DNA of 64,000 nt, from assembly GCA_002286715.1 (NCBI GenBank), contig NSJX01000002.1, forward strand, positions 124,001 to 188,000, written 5' to 3'. The notes below the pieces were generated by a model, which searched no databases, was not told the DNA's origin, and was given only the letters and a program-made list of their open reading frames with translations. The first letter of the stretch is position 1; every line of letters starts with the position of its first letter. The stretch comes from Dentipellis sp. KUC8613. Taxonomy: Eukaryota > Basidiomycota > Agaricomycetes > Russulales > Hericiaceae. Shown here piece by piece: positions 34,066 to 46,004 of the stretch. The position numbers were made by a program, and so were the translations under genes.

Positions 34066-34618
34066 TATTGTTGATCATCCCTAGCTAGTCTTGTATCGAG
34101 TCAGTAGGGTCAAGCGCTCCGAAACGATAGCTTTCATACTTATCTATGCATTCTTGGACAACATTTGACGTCGTGATCTTGGGAGAAAGACAACTCGAAT
34201 GGACTGGGGAAGATTACCAGTTAGGACTCAAGTCTCGGAGTACTCAGTACTAGTGTGGTGCCATACCGCGCTGCTATAGCTTGCCGATCCGGGACGTCCG
34301 AGTCCGAGCAGTTCAACAGTTCGCAACAGTTCGGGCCAACAGTTCCCAACACCACTGGAACATCACTGCAGCCTGACATAACAACTTTTATCTGATATCA
34401 ACTTCATGTCGTCTTTCAAACCGTTCATGTTCTTTGAAACGTATGGTGCGTCCGTCATGGCGTACTGCCGTGCGACTCTGCCAGTCCAAGAGTCTGCCGC
34501 GCAAACGCCTCGTGTTTGTTGACCTCAAAGTGACAATATGATGTGGACACCAGTGGGTACGTACGTATACGTGTCATCTAACGCTGCTCGAGCCACAACG
34601 TACCCTTGATTTCTCAAG

Positions 34619-36531
34619 ATGTCTCTCCCTCAAATTCTAGGGCACGATGATATCTCGAGCGTACAGAGTTGGGGCGAAGGTGCGGAGTTAGACCAATCGC
34701 TGCAACAGGCCATTGAGACGGATTCTGAGACCAGGTACGTTCCAGAGTACACCATCGGCACATTCGCACAAGCCTGAGTCCTCACTTTACCACCCTATAA
34801 AGTGACCCTTGGGAATCATACATCCAGAAAACTCTGCTCCATATGGCTGATGTCACAATATCCAGCTCCCAAGACTCCATATACGCAGCGCAAGCACAAC
34901 TTGATGCAGAAATAGAGGCCATGAAACGTGCAATACGCATCTTCTCTGCGCGCCGGAATGCGATGGTATCATGCCTCTCACGCATCCCGGAAGACGTTCT
35001 CTTGCAGATATTCTTGTTTCTCGTCGACGACGATCCCCCGAAAATGGTCCATCACATGTACGAGCGTCGACGAAGTCTTGGCTGGATCCGTGTCACCCAC
35101 GTTTGCCGCTCCTGGCGCGAAATCGCCCTTTCCAACTCCTGTTTATGGACCCATATCGAGCCCGACATCACCACGGACTGGCTCTCCGAGACGCTCTCCC
35201 GCTCCGACCCACGCCCGCTCAAAGCCGACCTTTCCCTCGGTTCAACAGATGCGAATGTTACGGTGGACGTCTTAGGGAACCACTCGCGCCGTTTGTCCCA
35301 ACTGGACATTCGTATCGATAGGCTGATAGATTTTGATGACTGGGCTGACTTCGTCGCACACCCTTCACCGCTACTCGAATCCTTATCCCTCCGGTTCTCT
35401 GAAGGTAGTGACGACCTCGATGTCGACCCTGACTACATCCTCACAACCGTGTCGCATCCCCGCTTGCGGCGCCTGACCATGCATGTCAATTTCCAGCCAC
35501 CCTGCGATGCACAAGTCCTGCACAACCTTGTCTATCTCGAGCTCGTTGGAGCGTCCGATTGCGACAGGAGGCCGTTTGTGGATTCGCTCATACCCATACT
35601 TGAAGACACACCGCAGCTCTGAACCTTGATCCTCAAACGGTTTATACCTTCAGTCGAACTCATTCAGGATCCGGATGCGCCGATGGAAGAATTCCTGCGC
35701 CCTCATCGGGTCCCGCTGCCTCACCTTCGAAGACTCGTCCTTTCCGGCAAGTCTCATAGTGTACCTCTTCTACTCAGTCAGATCGACTTTCCTACGTCAG
35801 TAGGGATCTCGCTCTGCCTTGAGAGCGACGAGTCGTTCCGCCCTTCGTGGCTCTTCATACCAAGGCTGCTTCCATGGGGGACGGAGGCTCGCATTCCCCA
35901 AACCGATGGCCACTTTGAACAGTTTGATCTCGATCTTGGATACAAGATACAGTTCAACATGACGGCGAAGGGCGATTACCCCGCATTGCATCTGGACATC
36001 ATGTGCGTCCCCAAGGAATTCGACATGGGTCACCTGCACGACTTTCTCGAGGCATTCTACACGCAGGGCTATTTCAAGCGTGTCTCATCCCTCACTGTAG
36101 CACCGCAATCTCACCCTGTCACGGACTTCCGTGGGGTAGAAAAGCTGTTGGATCTCCCCGGTATGCACGGGTTGCACAAGTTATATCTATCCATGTCCCC
36201 CTGTATTTTCGACTTGAACGACTGTGGGAACGTGGTTTACCTCCTGGGGCAGCTAGTCCCGGCTTCGCAGGACGACCACGGCCCGCTCAAGCTCCCGGGA
36301 TTACAACACTTAGTGCTCAATCGGCGGGGATTCCTTGGACCTTATGTATCGGGAATTCAAGCAATGCGTAAATTCGAAGACTTGCTAGTAATGTTCTTCA
36401 ATGCGCGTCGGGGACATGGATTCCCACTCTTCCAGTTCACTGCTCTACCCGTTGATAGTGCTGAGGAACTAACACGCCGTGTGGAACAAATTTTGGGACA
36501 TCCTGGTTCCGATGACAAGGCCAAATCGTAG
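34619..36531 (+). pseudogene. F-box protein E (subfamily II), disrupted by one in-frame TGA
   Basis: Exon 1 is 34619-34734 (MSLPQILGHDDISSVQSWGE). The intron is 68 bp, phase 2. Exon 2 is 34803-36531, beginning SDPWESYIQKTLLHMADV, with F-box region VSCLSRIPEDVLLQIFLFLV and GWIRVTHVCRSWREIAL. Length, intron and C-terminus (LTRRVEQILGHPGSDD) match intact paralogues D and F. The reading frame is broken only once: CTC TGA ACC TTG at 35617-35628, where paralogues read Leu-Leu-Thr-Leu. The stop is codon 312 of 615. Everything after it is open to 36531. Either a very recent pseudogene, a truncated F-box-only protein of 311 aa, or a base error. Confidence 0.85.
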
Positions 36532-37221
36532 ACTACCCGGAGTACTGACAGTAAGATCGACGATACACCTATCAGTAACTGTTGACATTGTTGACTCGGA
36601 TGCGTTGTACCGATGCACACACACACCTACACAACGAAGGATAGAAAGTTTTATGACTAGATTTCGAGTACTTAGGCGGAAGGGAAACCAAGAACTCAGG
36701 TAGACATCGATGACATTTCATATGGAAGGGCTACAGTGTACACATGAAGAATAACATCGAACAGAGAACACCTGTAAGAAGAAACACGGTCAGCCTCACA
36801 TTCTCCGAGAGAACAGACAATGCGCGCGTTCGAAAGGATCAGACATCCATAGGAAGGTCGTTTCAACTCGCATCACGCCGACCCCCGTCTTGCGCCTAGC
36901 GCACCGTCAGACGGCGGCCCACGCTCAGTCACGTCAATGGGTTCAACGCTTCCGAGGGGGATTATAGACGTTCGACATTGGGGGAGTACTCCCGAAGGAG
37001 GGCGCTAGAGTGGAAACTGCGAATTTCGGCGTTTTTTCATCACAAGACGAAGCGCGCTCGGGAAGAGGGACAGAGCTAAAGGACACTCACAAGGACTGTA
37101 ATGACAACAAGAACCAAGAATCGAATGATAAAGAATCTGAAGGTTGGATGATTAGCGACAACGAACGAAAAAGTTTCGAGAAGAAAGAAGCTCAGACGAA
37201 ATGGCACTGGCAAGTACACTA

Positions 37222-37258
37222 GCGTCCCAAAGGACGCGTGTCCGTTGCGAACGGACAC
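37222..37258. repeat. two back-to-back perfect hairpins
   Basis: GCGTCC-CAAA-GGACGC (37222-37237) is followed without a gap by GTGTCCGTT-GCG-AACGGACAC (37238-37258): 6-bp arms with a 4-nt loop, then 9-bp arms with a 3-nt loop, all perfectly paired. Lies about 330 bp upstream of the RING-like gene. Confidence 0.7.
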
Positions 37259-37410
37259 CTCTATTCCTCGGCATGGTCGTGTAGGACGGGGAAGAGAATA
37301 AAGTCATCATAGCAAAAGGGAGGAAATGAAAGAGAGAAAGGAGATAGCTCACCAAAAGAGAGGAAGCGACGAGAACGAGACGAAGTGAAAAAGACGCAAC
37401 GAAAATGCCT

Positions 37411-37418
37411 TATATATT
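37411..37418 (+). promoter_or_regulatory. TATA-like box of the RING-like gene
   Basis: TATATATT about 165 bp upstream of the ATG at 37583. Confidence 0.4.
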
Positions 37419-37582
37419 GCGCACGTGGGACTCACGTGCCGCGTGGGAACAAGTTCCTATATTGCAGAAACGCCGCTCGCGCCGTTCTCGGCGCCTTTTA
37501 GTGGATCTCTTGCATCCGAGCTCAACATTGTCACCGACGACAACGCTCCTCATCAAGCTCGCATACGACTACAACCACTGAA

Positions 37583-39360
37583 ATGGCTTCTCCTTCTGTG
37601 GGAAGACCCCTATCAATCATTCCGGAGCGTCGTCAACGACAGTCTCCCGAGATTATTGACGTCGACTTGCTCGCCGAAGAAGCCATACAACGGCCAGCGC
37701 AGCGTCGACGAATCTCCCCCACAGGGTCTATAGGCTCTGCACACAATGCAATTGTCATTGACAGTGACGACGAGGACACGGTCTCGCACGCGAGCTCGAG
37801 CACACATCCTCAATCAGGTACGCCGTCGGCCTCCTTCCATATTGGTCCAGTAGCTCACCGACGCCCGCCTTCGCGTACACAGCGGCGCGCTTATTTTCGC
37901 CCCTGCCCCCAATTCCTGACCTCTCAGTCCCCCCGGTCCCAGCAATTCCCGCTCATCTTCGGCGTCGCCGCATTAATATCATGCGCCCCAGTTCCGCTCC
38001 CCAATCGCTCCGGGGAGCTCGTGCAACATCGCGCCCCGTGCATTCAGGACTTATCCGTCCAAATGAACAACCGTTTGCATTTGAGACCGCTCTGCAGGCT
38101 CAGCCAGGCCCGTCTACGCAGCGTCAACCTACTCCACCACCTGCTCCTGCGCCCCCCTCTCACCATCAGCCTTCCATGGGCTTCGGCGGCGCCATACTCT
38201 CTTTTAACCGTCAGGCTGCTCTAGAAGAGCGCATTCAACGCGAACGTGCTCAGGAACGCACCATGGAACGCCTTCGGCGAGCTTTACGCTTCCCAACCAC
38301 TGCGAGCGCTCGCCATATCCTTGCGCAAACCTTCCAGCGCGTTTCGGATCGGCTACAGCCCTACCTTTATGGAAACGGAGATGGCAATTACGACGCCGAT
38401 GTTCTTGATGCATTTGCTTTGTCGGATGCGTTATCGGATGAGGCAGCATTTTTGCAGGAAGACGACGATTTGTTTGGGGACAACGATACTATCCTGTCAC
38501 GTCTCCGGAGATTGCAGCCTGAATTCAAGCCCGCCTACACCCATCCACAACCCGCTACCCCCGGGTTCACGCACGACTTCTCGCTCACCCCCACAAAGCC
38601 TGCAGGGCCTGAGGTCATTGTCATAGACGATGAGCCAGGTCCGAGTACCAGTGCCGCCGCTTCCTCGTCTTCCTCGGCAGCCAGCGATGTCAACATGACG
38701 CTTGTCTGCGCTCAGTGCCTCGACCCCCTTGTTATCGGTGGTTCCGGATCCGAAGCGGAACTAGCTCAGCGGAAATTGTGGGGACTTAGATGCGGCCATC
38801 TTCTTGACGGCAAATGCGTGGAGGCGCTCATGAAACCAACTCCGGATCCGATTATGGATACCGACGGTGTTGAGGCCGGTCAGGTAGACAAGGTGGATGT
38901 GAAGGGCAAGGGCAAGGCAAAAGCAGTGGAAGACGAGGACGAGCCGCGCATGCCAGGTTCCTTTGATGTGCCCACTCCTGCCGCTACCAGGTCTCTACCC
39001 TCAGCGACCTCTTCCTCAACTGCGGATAGTAATCCCATACGCTCACGTCTTCGTCCAAGGAATGGGTCGGGTCACGTTGAATCCCATGTGACGCCGTCCG
39101 CCGTCGCCGTCGCCGCCCCTCCCCTCCCCGACGCTCGTCGACGTCCACCACGCATCCGGTCTCTCCTCTCCGATGCTTCTCGTCCACGAGCACGGGGAAA
39201 GGGGAAGGGCAAGCAGAAGGCGACGGAGCCCCGTGTTGAAGCCGAGTATGAGTGGCGTTGTCCAGTACCTCGATGCGGGCATGTCCATCTCAGTCTGAAG
39301 ATTGAAGGAAAGGGGTGGGTGATGGACGACACCAGAGGCGCAATTGGAGTGTTCGCGTGA
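37583..39360 (+). CDS. SIM-containing protein with split RING-like domain (STUbL candidate), 570 aa
   Basis: Exons 37583-37817 and 37883-39360 (235+1478 nt, frame restored). Three short hydrophobic-acidic motifs look like SUMO-interaction motifs: EIIDVDLL (about 23-30), AIVIDSDDED (about 56-65) and VIVIDDEPG (about 322). A helical region (ALEERIQRERAQERTMERLR) lies in the middle. Zinc-ligand-like residues begin with CAQC (Cys354, 357) and LRCGHLLDGKC, then about 125 low-complexity residues (KGKGKAKAVEDEDE) intervene before WRCPVPRCGH near 538. This order suits a C3HC4-type RING with a long insert, as in some fungal SUMO-targeted ubiquitin ligases (Slx5/Slx8, RNF4 class). That role is inference. 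Nuclear location is likely from basic stretches (RARGKGKGKQK). Confidence 0.8.
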
Positions 39361-40032
39361 TGCTCGTCCTATCCACACATTGACGAACGTGAGCAATTCA
39401 TCAGTGGCCGAGATTGTATGGCTTCTAATTATACGCTGATACCCTAGGCTCCTTGCTATGCCGTCCCGCCTTCGCTATCAAATGGTATCGGCAGTGCCGT
39501 TTCGGCCCTTGTCCCACACATCTCGCCAGTCACTCACCTGCGCTCGGACACCGCATCATCTTCTCTGGGGCCCATCTTTGCGTAAATGACAGTGATTTTG
39601 CTCACCCTTTGGGTCCACCGCTTCGAAGTCATCGTACACACCCTGGATCAAAGCAGGGCCTCTATTCAGTACGTTCCCTATAGCCCGGAGTCCTAACCCA
39701 GTCCCGCGGGACATCGTAACATCATCCCCCTCTTCCACGCAACAAAAAATGACCAATAGCTGAGTAAGTCCTTCAGTTTCTCAGGCCCGTTCCTACATCT
39801 ACATCCGTATACACCGACAATTGATTCCTACTAAGACAATTCCTATGCTTGGTGCCGGCATGAATACACGCGAAATGCACCGCTCTGCGTGCGCAGGCGC
39901 TCTCCGTCGCAGTTGGCACGATGCATGCTGGTCGCTAGCACGCGATCGCGCTGTTCCTCGGAATTCTGGCTCGTCGTGCCTGCCCCACGGTGGCCTTGTG
40001 TCTGCATCACAGTCTACTGATCGTATACTGTT

Positions 40033-40671
40033 CTAGAAATTGCGGCCCAGGGGCGCGACCATCCCCCCTGCGCCTTGGCTGGGCGCTAGGTACTGCGAGG
40101 CTGCATCTACGGCGCTTGAGTACTTGGAGAACATGCCGTGAATCAGTCGCGGTGGGTCGCTGTCTTTGAAGCTTCGTGATGCCTGCTTCTCAATTGCCGC
40201 TACGACGACGATGTGCAATAGATACATCGTGCCCGCAGTCCCCGCAAAGTGATGAATGTTGCTTTCTTCGTGAACCCCTCATCCGTAACGCTCGGTGAAT
40301 AGCGTCATAGTGTGGGTGACGCTCGGCCTTTAGGGAGTGTCCTCGGTATCCTACATTCATCGTCGGAATAAAGCTGACAACCGCGCTTCGCTTCCAAATA
40401 GTGAGGTCGTCTGCTTCCTGCTTGGCTTGCTCAATCATCAACATAATAGCCCGCCCAGTACAAACACAGTTCACTGTGCCGGCCGTCTCTGTATGCGTAG
40501 CAATGACTCCTTCGCAAATAATGTTGATTTGACAGTATCGAATTTCCCGACTTCCGCGCAATACGGTGCATGCTTGGTGAGCTTGGCCAGCTTGGCTGAA
40601 AGCAGCTGACGTGCATTCTCCCGTTCGCCAGCCCTCACCGAGATGTTCTCATCCTGCTTCGTGTCCATCAT
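40033..40671 (-). pseudogene. frameshifted coding relic of unknown family
   Basis: Three consecutive minus-strand frames give protein-like sequence that stops and resumes in another frame: GERENARQLLSAKLAKLTKH and CAEVGKFDTVKSTLFAKESL; then IEQAKQEADDLTIWKRSAVV and ERHPHYDAIHRALRMRG; then SFKDSDPPRLIHGMFSKYSS and AAGSQYLAPSQGAGG-like text (exactly DAASQYLAPSQGAGG), ending at a stop at 40033. Helical, charged sequence in series suggests one decayed gene with at least two frameshifts. Unrecognised introns are an alternative. Family not recognised. Confidence 0.35.
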
Positions 40672-43600
40672 GAATTTCCGCTGAGATCCCGCCGCAGTCC
40701 GCCTGGCCCGCGGGCGCTAGGCGCGCAACCCGGGCGCCTGTGCCCGCCTGCATGGGCTCATTCTGCCAACGCGCATCATCCGTCGAATTCCCTGCTCGCT
40801 TGGAAGAAGCTCGAAGGAGCAAGCAATCGGGCTCATAATTAAATCGCCCATGCGGCGCGGCTTCTTGCGGCATGCGTCATTTGGCGCGCCTCAGCCTGAG
40901 TTCCTCTATCAGAATTTACTGAGTACCCGCTCCTGACTTCGTGTCCCCAGTATTCTATTACTTGAACACCGTACAATTGCAAGCAAAAAAGATGCGTCTC
41001 ACAATCTAGGCACAATTCTCTGCTTGCGCTTGACCCGCAGTCCCGCCGGCGCCGACCCTGGGCGGACGTAAGGCTCAAGCTCCCTGTCCTTCTGCGGGCA
41101 CGCCGACCCTATCCACACGCGCTTACCGGGATCCGCCCCCTATCCCATCCGTGTGCTTCGACACCAGCACAGGCGCCAGTCATGGACATCGCGTCTTCTG
41201 CAGCCTGTCTACAGGGCTCGTCGTGGGGCATCATGGAACCGAACCACGGCATATGCAATACGGCATGTGCAACAGGTGAGATGAGCAGGCGACAGGTGCA
41301 TACGAGGTGCTAGCAGCAGCAGCGTCGATCACACGCCTCTGATCCAGGGAGTCAAATCGTCGCGATGTTCAGGTGCGTGGCCTGACACCGTCGATACTTA
41401 CTCACGACGCGGTGGCAGATCTGACAAGCGCCGCGGCCACGGCATTTCAACACCAGTCTTGGTGGCGACGTGTGCTTCGTGCTCCGTGCTTCGTGATGTG
41501 CTGACGGGAGCGTGAGGCCGCGGCGCGCCTGCCTTCTTCCTGCCAACGCTCCATGAAGGGATCTGCCAGCGGCGGACATCTTTCCATATGTGCACAGCCG
41601 ACGGGGTCGTGTGCGCGCGCATGCAGGTGGGCGCACGTACTTGTGCGTCTTGTCAGCCGCGCCCTGGCTCTGCTCTGCTGGATCCCTGCGCCGCGGTCTG
41701 CTGCACGTCGGCGCCGCTGATCAGGGTGCATCGGCATCAGTGCCAGGGCGTTTCCACGGGCGTCGGACTCGACTTTGAATTGGGCGACCAGCGTCGGAAA
41801 TCGACATCTGCATTGACATCACTGCATGACACAGTGCGCATTTGCCATTCAATATTCAATGCTGAGGATCTGGGATGCCGACTTCGTGCGTGGGAGCACG
41901 GAGGTACGCAGCATGTGCGAGCTTCTTGTGGAGCTGTGACTCGCGCTGGGCACTTCGAGGGCGAGCGCTTGGACATGTACACGTCGTCAGTATGCAGCAT
42001 CGGGCATCGGCAAGCTAGCACGGAGCGCGAGGCCTGAGGGATCGGGCGGTGCGCGCCAAAATGCTGGCCCATCGTGCATTCGATATTCACCATTCAGAAC
42101 CCTTGCAAGTTGCAAATGGCTGTCTATAGCTATCTATCAGCGGGCTGTCGCACGTCCCTGGCGTGCGAGTCGGGGGGCGCAGGCGGTGCGGGCGGCAAGC
42201 ACGTATGGATCGTAGCGTGCTCGAGTGTTGCTATGGTTCTACAATGGCACGTTGCTGCGGTTTGACGGCGGGGCTGTCGATGCGATCGTTTCGTCTTGGA
42301 CGCTGGCAGTGGCAGGCTGTGGCCTATGGCCTCATTGTGACGAACACGCGCACAGGGCACGGGCCACGGGCACTAAACTTGGGCGGGCATCGCAGCGGGC
42401 AGGGAACGGCATTGGCCCAGGGCCCGTGGATCGTGGATCGCGGCCTGCGGCATGGAGTGGGTAGCCGGGCGGCGGGATCATCAGGCCATCTGTCGATCTG
42501 TCGATGATGCGGTCATGCGTTGATAAGTACTTACTTAGTCCTTTCTGGAGCCCTGATGCTAAGTCGCGATGCAGGGTTCGTGGAGATGGGGCTATCAGTG
42601 TCTCGGAGGGTCAGCGAGTAAGTGCTCCCGACGTACCCTGCGCCTGCCGTTTGTATGCCGGGCGGTGAGAAGCGGCCGCAGCGGATTTACATACAATATA
42701 AGAATAACTTGGCGAAGGCCATAAGCGTAATTTACACGCAGCAAAGAAAATGTGCTGTACGAATGGAAGGTCACTCGCAAGGGATTTGGAAAAGCCGAGA
42801 CCGGGACGAGCGACCCTGGCCCATATGGGAGATAGCAAAGCTTGGGCGGACCGCGCAGGGACCTGAGCCTGTCGGCTGAGAAGCATCGCACTTCCTTGCC
42901 ACCGACGTGTGCCCTTCAGCAAACTGAGAAATTGAATCGCATCTTCCGGGCGACCCTTAGTCAGTAGGAGCGTAATACAGATTTCTAACTCCAAGACATG
43001 AGCTCACCGTGGCAGCCATCCACATCACGGACGCAATCATACGCCGCCAGAAACGTATACGTAGCGCAGGGCACAGGTCCGCGCATCGAGCGCCGTATTG
43101 AATAGTGGCCTGCACATCCAATGTCGTGTGTGTTCAGGTTCTTCCGGGCACTGCGTGAAACCCGCGGTGGATCAACCTGGCATGATGGCACGGAGTCAGC
43201 GAGACAAGCCCAAAATTTCCCGGAACGGCGCATGAAGGGGACCGTGTCGGATTGAGCGGCGTCGATCCCGCATCCGCGGGATGTGCGCGCCTGCATGATT
43301 GCCATCGGGAGGTCCGGGATCGAGCTGGAGCTAGATATGCGCGCGATCCCCGAGATCGACATGTCGACATTGCACAGACATGGATGTGCGTATACAGCAA
43401 TCTTCAGGAGGAAGCGCAATTCTCAGACCATGGCATTTATTTGTACCTGACTCTGAGAAAGGGATGTGCACGAGGCCATTGCTGTATCTTCCTTTGGGAT
43501 TGTGGTCGCAAATAGACACTGAGGGGGCTGTTCGAGACGCGCGGGGTCCTTGAGGCCCTACAAGAAGCATTCGTTAGATTACCAGGAAAGGAAGATCCAC

Positions 43601-45730
43601 GATGTTCTTCTACTCCTAGCCCTAAATTCTCACTGTGTCGTACAGGATGTGATTGGCATGTCAGCTGGCCGGGTGTCATGGATGAACAACGACAACAATT
43701 CTCCGCGAAATCAAAGTGTTTTGAGTCGTCTGCTCGACGAGTTACCTGGCACTTGCGGCGCACCATCTGCTGTTGGATTTCCTACATCCACAATGCCGTA
43801 GCTGTTCCACGCTGAGATGGCACACGAGGTCAGCTGTTAGCAGGCAACTAGCGGCGGAATTAGGAGATGTCACCAAGTATTTTCGCAGAAGAAAGATGGT
43901 CGAAATTGAAGACATATGGCTGCAACGATTGATAGCATCAGGGAGCATGGTTTGAAGCTGATGTGCCGGCAAATAAACGCGGCACGGTGAGAGCGGGTGT
44001 GGTTCGGCGGACCCTAACCCATGCGTTAAAGCTTATTTACGTCAGCAACTCCGAATGATCGGGCATTCGGAGGACATCTTTCGCGCATCTTGGCGACGCG
44101 CAGAGTTGTTGTCGTGATGTTGCCCGCCTGGGGATCCATCAGTCCCAGAATTGCGCAGACGCCTGTTGAGAACCCGCATCAGCTTCAGAATATCGACTTG
44201 ATTCCGAGTCGCTGATGCCTGATATCATGTCCATGTCGTCCGCACGCTCGCAGCTCGCTACCGCACGCAATGTCAGCTTGTCTTCTCATTCTACCTTGTC
44301 TTCTGCTTCTTTCCGCGGACTTCACTCCGCGTCGCTGCTTCTCTGCCTCCGCAAGCTCGAACGGGCCTCTGGACTTGTGCACTTGCACGGTGTATCTGAG
44401 GCAAAGGTACGTCGCCAGGGCTGCTCTCATGTCGCACGTACACGCCAGATCAACGCGCCATTTTTACTTTCTCTCAGATGATTAGGTGCGCTGTCACACT
44501 AGTGCAGTGGAGTTTGATAGTGACACGAGCACGGGCGCGATGTCGACGTCTGCCAGCGCGCCCCGCAGCTGCTGCTATCGCTACGCCCTACAGGTTTCAT
44601 GCCACCTGCCAGGCTGGAACACCTGCTCCTGTCGCAGTAACGAGTACATTCAATACCCCCCAAAGCTGTGCGGCTAAATGCATCCCGCTCATTTCCGCCT
44701 TGATGTCGCAGAACTCAAAGTCAGACCACCGCCGCCAGCGCACCAATGCTGCTGCGTCGAAGAGCTATAGATCCGCCGCGAGGCACGCCCGCAGACGTGG
44801 GGGACAGCCTCGCGCGCGGCCAGGTCAGTCCATCACGTCCGCACTGTCCCTTCTTGCCATTAGCATGGGTATCGGGACCCAGGTACCCTGCATCTCGCAT
44901 TCGGCATCACGACATCACGGCAGGCATGACAAGAACTGAGCCGCAGCCGTGCGACGGCACCTGGCCCCCGGCCCCGCGCGCGAGATATGTATGTCGCGGT
45001 CCCACATCGCGCGGCCGTGCACGGCTCGGACTTTGCGTGCGTGCGTGCGTGCGTGTGTCGTCGCGCGGGGCGCAAATGTGCGCCGCTGTTCTGATCGTGC
45101 CAATATGCCCGCGGCGTGTCGGGACGCGGTGGCTGGCTGCCGTCCGCTGTCCATGCCCACTGTCGGCATGTCGCATGTTGCGCATGTCCGGCGCATGCAC
45201 GAAGCGCCAGAGCCGCGCCTCCCCCGGACCGTTCATTTCGCGTGGGATCGATATCTCGTTCCGCCCCCGCCGCCTGCGACACCAATCCTGCACCGGCTTC
45301 GATGATGCATAACCATGTCGTCCCCCATATCCGTATCCATATCCACGTCCATATAACCGTGTCTCGGAGCACCTCAGCTTGACGGGGCCGCCATATTTCC
45401 ATGATTCGATTTAGGGCTCGGATTGATGGCGCGCGCGCGGCCGTGCGTCGTGCTGTCTGCTGTCCCGATCTCGATGCCAGTGTCGCGGGCGGAGTTGGCG
45501 TCAGCGGCGGGGTGGTAAGGCAAGGCTGCACTGCACGGTGTCCGGGTCTGCCTGCCACATGTCACTGGCGAGCGTCAGCGGCGGACATACCGCGCGGTTG
45601 CCCGTCAGGCATCGGATGTCGCTCGACCGCGGACGTGCTCGCGCTCACACGCACGCGCACACGAGTCAAGACGCAGGGCGGAAATTGTGGTGCGTGCCTC
45701 TGCGATACTGCCCATGCGCGTCTGCTTTGA

Positions 45731-45763
45731 TCCAGGATCAGGACCAGGACCAGGACCAGGATC
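45731..45763. repeat. short tandem repeat, 6-bp unit (CCAGGA)n
   Basis: About five imperfect copies of CCAGGA/TCAGGA in a row inside the gene-poor island. Confidence 0.7.
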
Positions 45764-45941
45764 GGAAGTGGGACCTGATGCGGAGGTCGAATTCGTGTTT
45801 CCAGATCACTCGGTGCTCAATAAGTAAGTATCTGCTGCTCATGGCCTAATGCCCACAGGACGAAATGAAGGTGAAGATGGAAACGGAGGAGACGCTGTAC
45901 AGATCTAGCATCTTGCATCTCGCATCTCGCATCTGCAGCAA

Positions 45942-46004
45942 CATGCGCTATGGAATATCTGCCATGCACTATGGAATATCTGCCACGCACCATGGAATAT
46001 CTAC
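45942..46004. repeat. minisatellite, three 21-bp units
   Basis: Three adjacent copies of a 21-bp unit of the form CAYGCRCYATGGAATATCTRC, differing at a few C/T and G/A positions. The neighbourhood also holds CGCATCT and GTGCAGT mini-repeats. Confidence 0.8.

Larger units (their letters stand above)
36532..37582. other. intergenic, with promoter of the RING-like gene
   Basis: No gene supported. Holds paired hairpins (37222-37258) and a TATA-like element (37411-37418) upstream of the plus-strand gene at 37583. Confidence 0.4.

Noticed and set aside
44860..45558. Minus-strand frame of 230 codons in the gene-poor island
   Set aside because: Several overlapping frames of equal quality on both strands, His/Arg/Thr-rich random-looking sequence.
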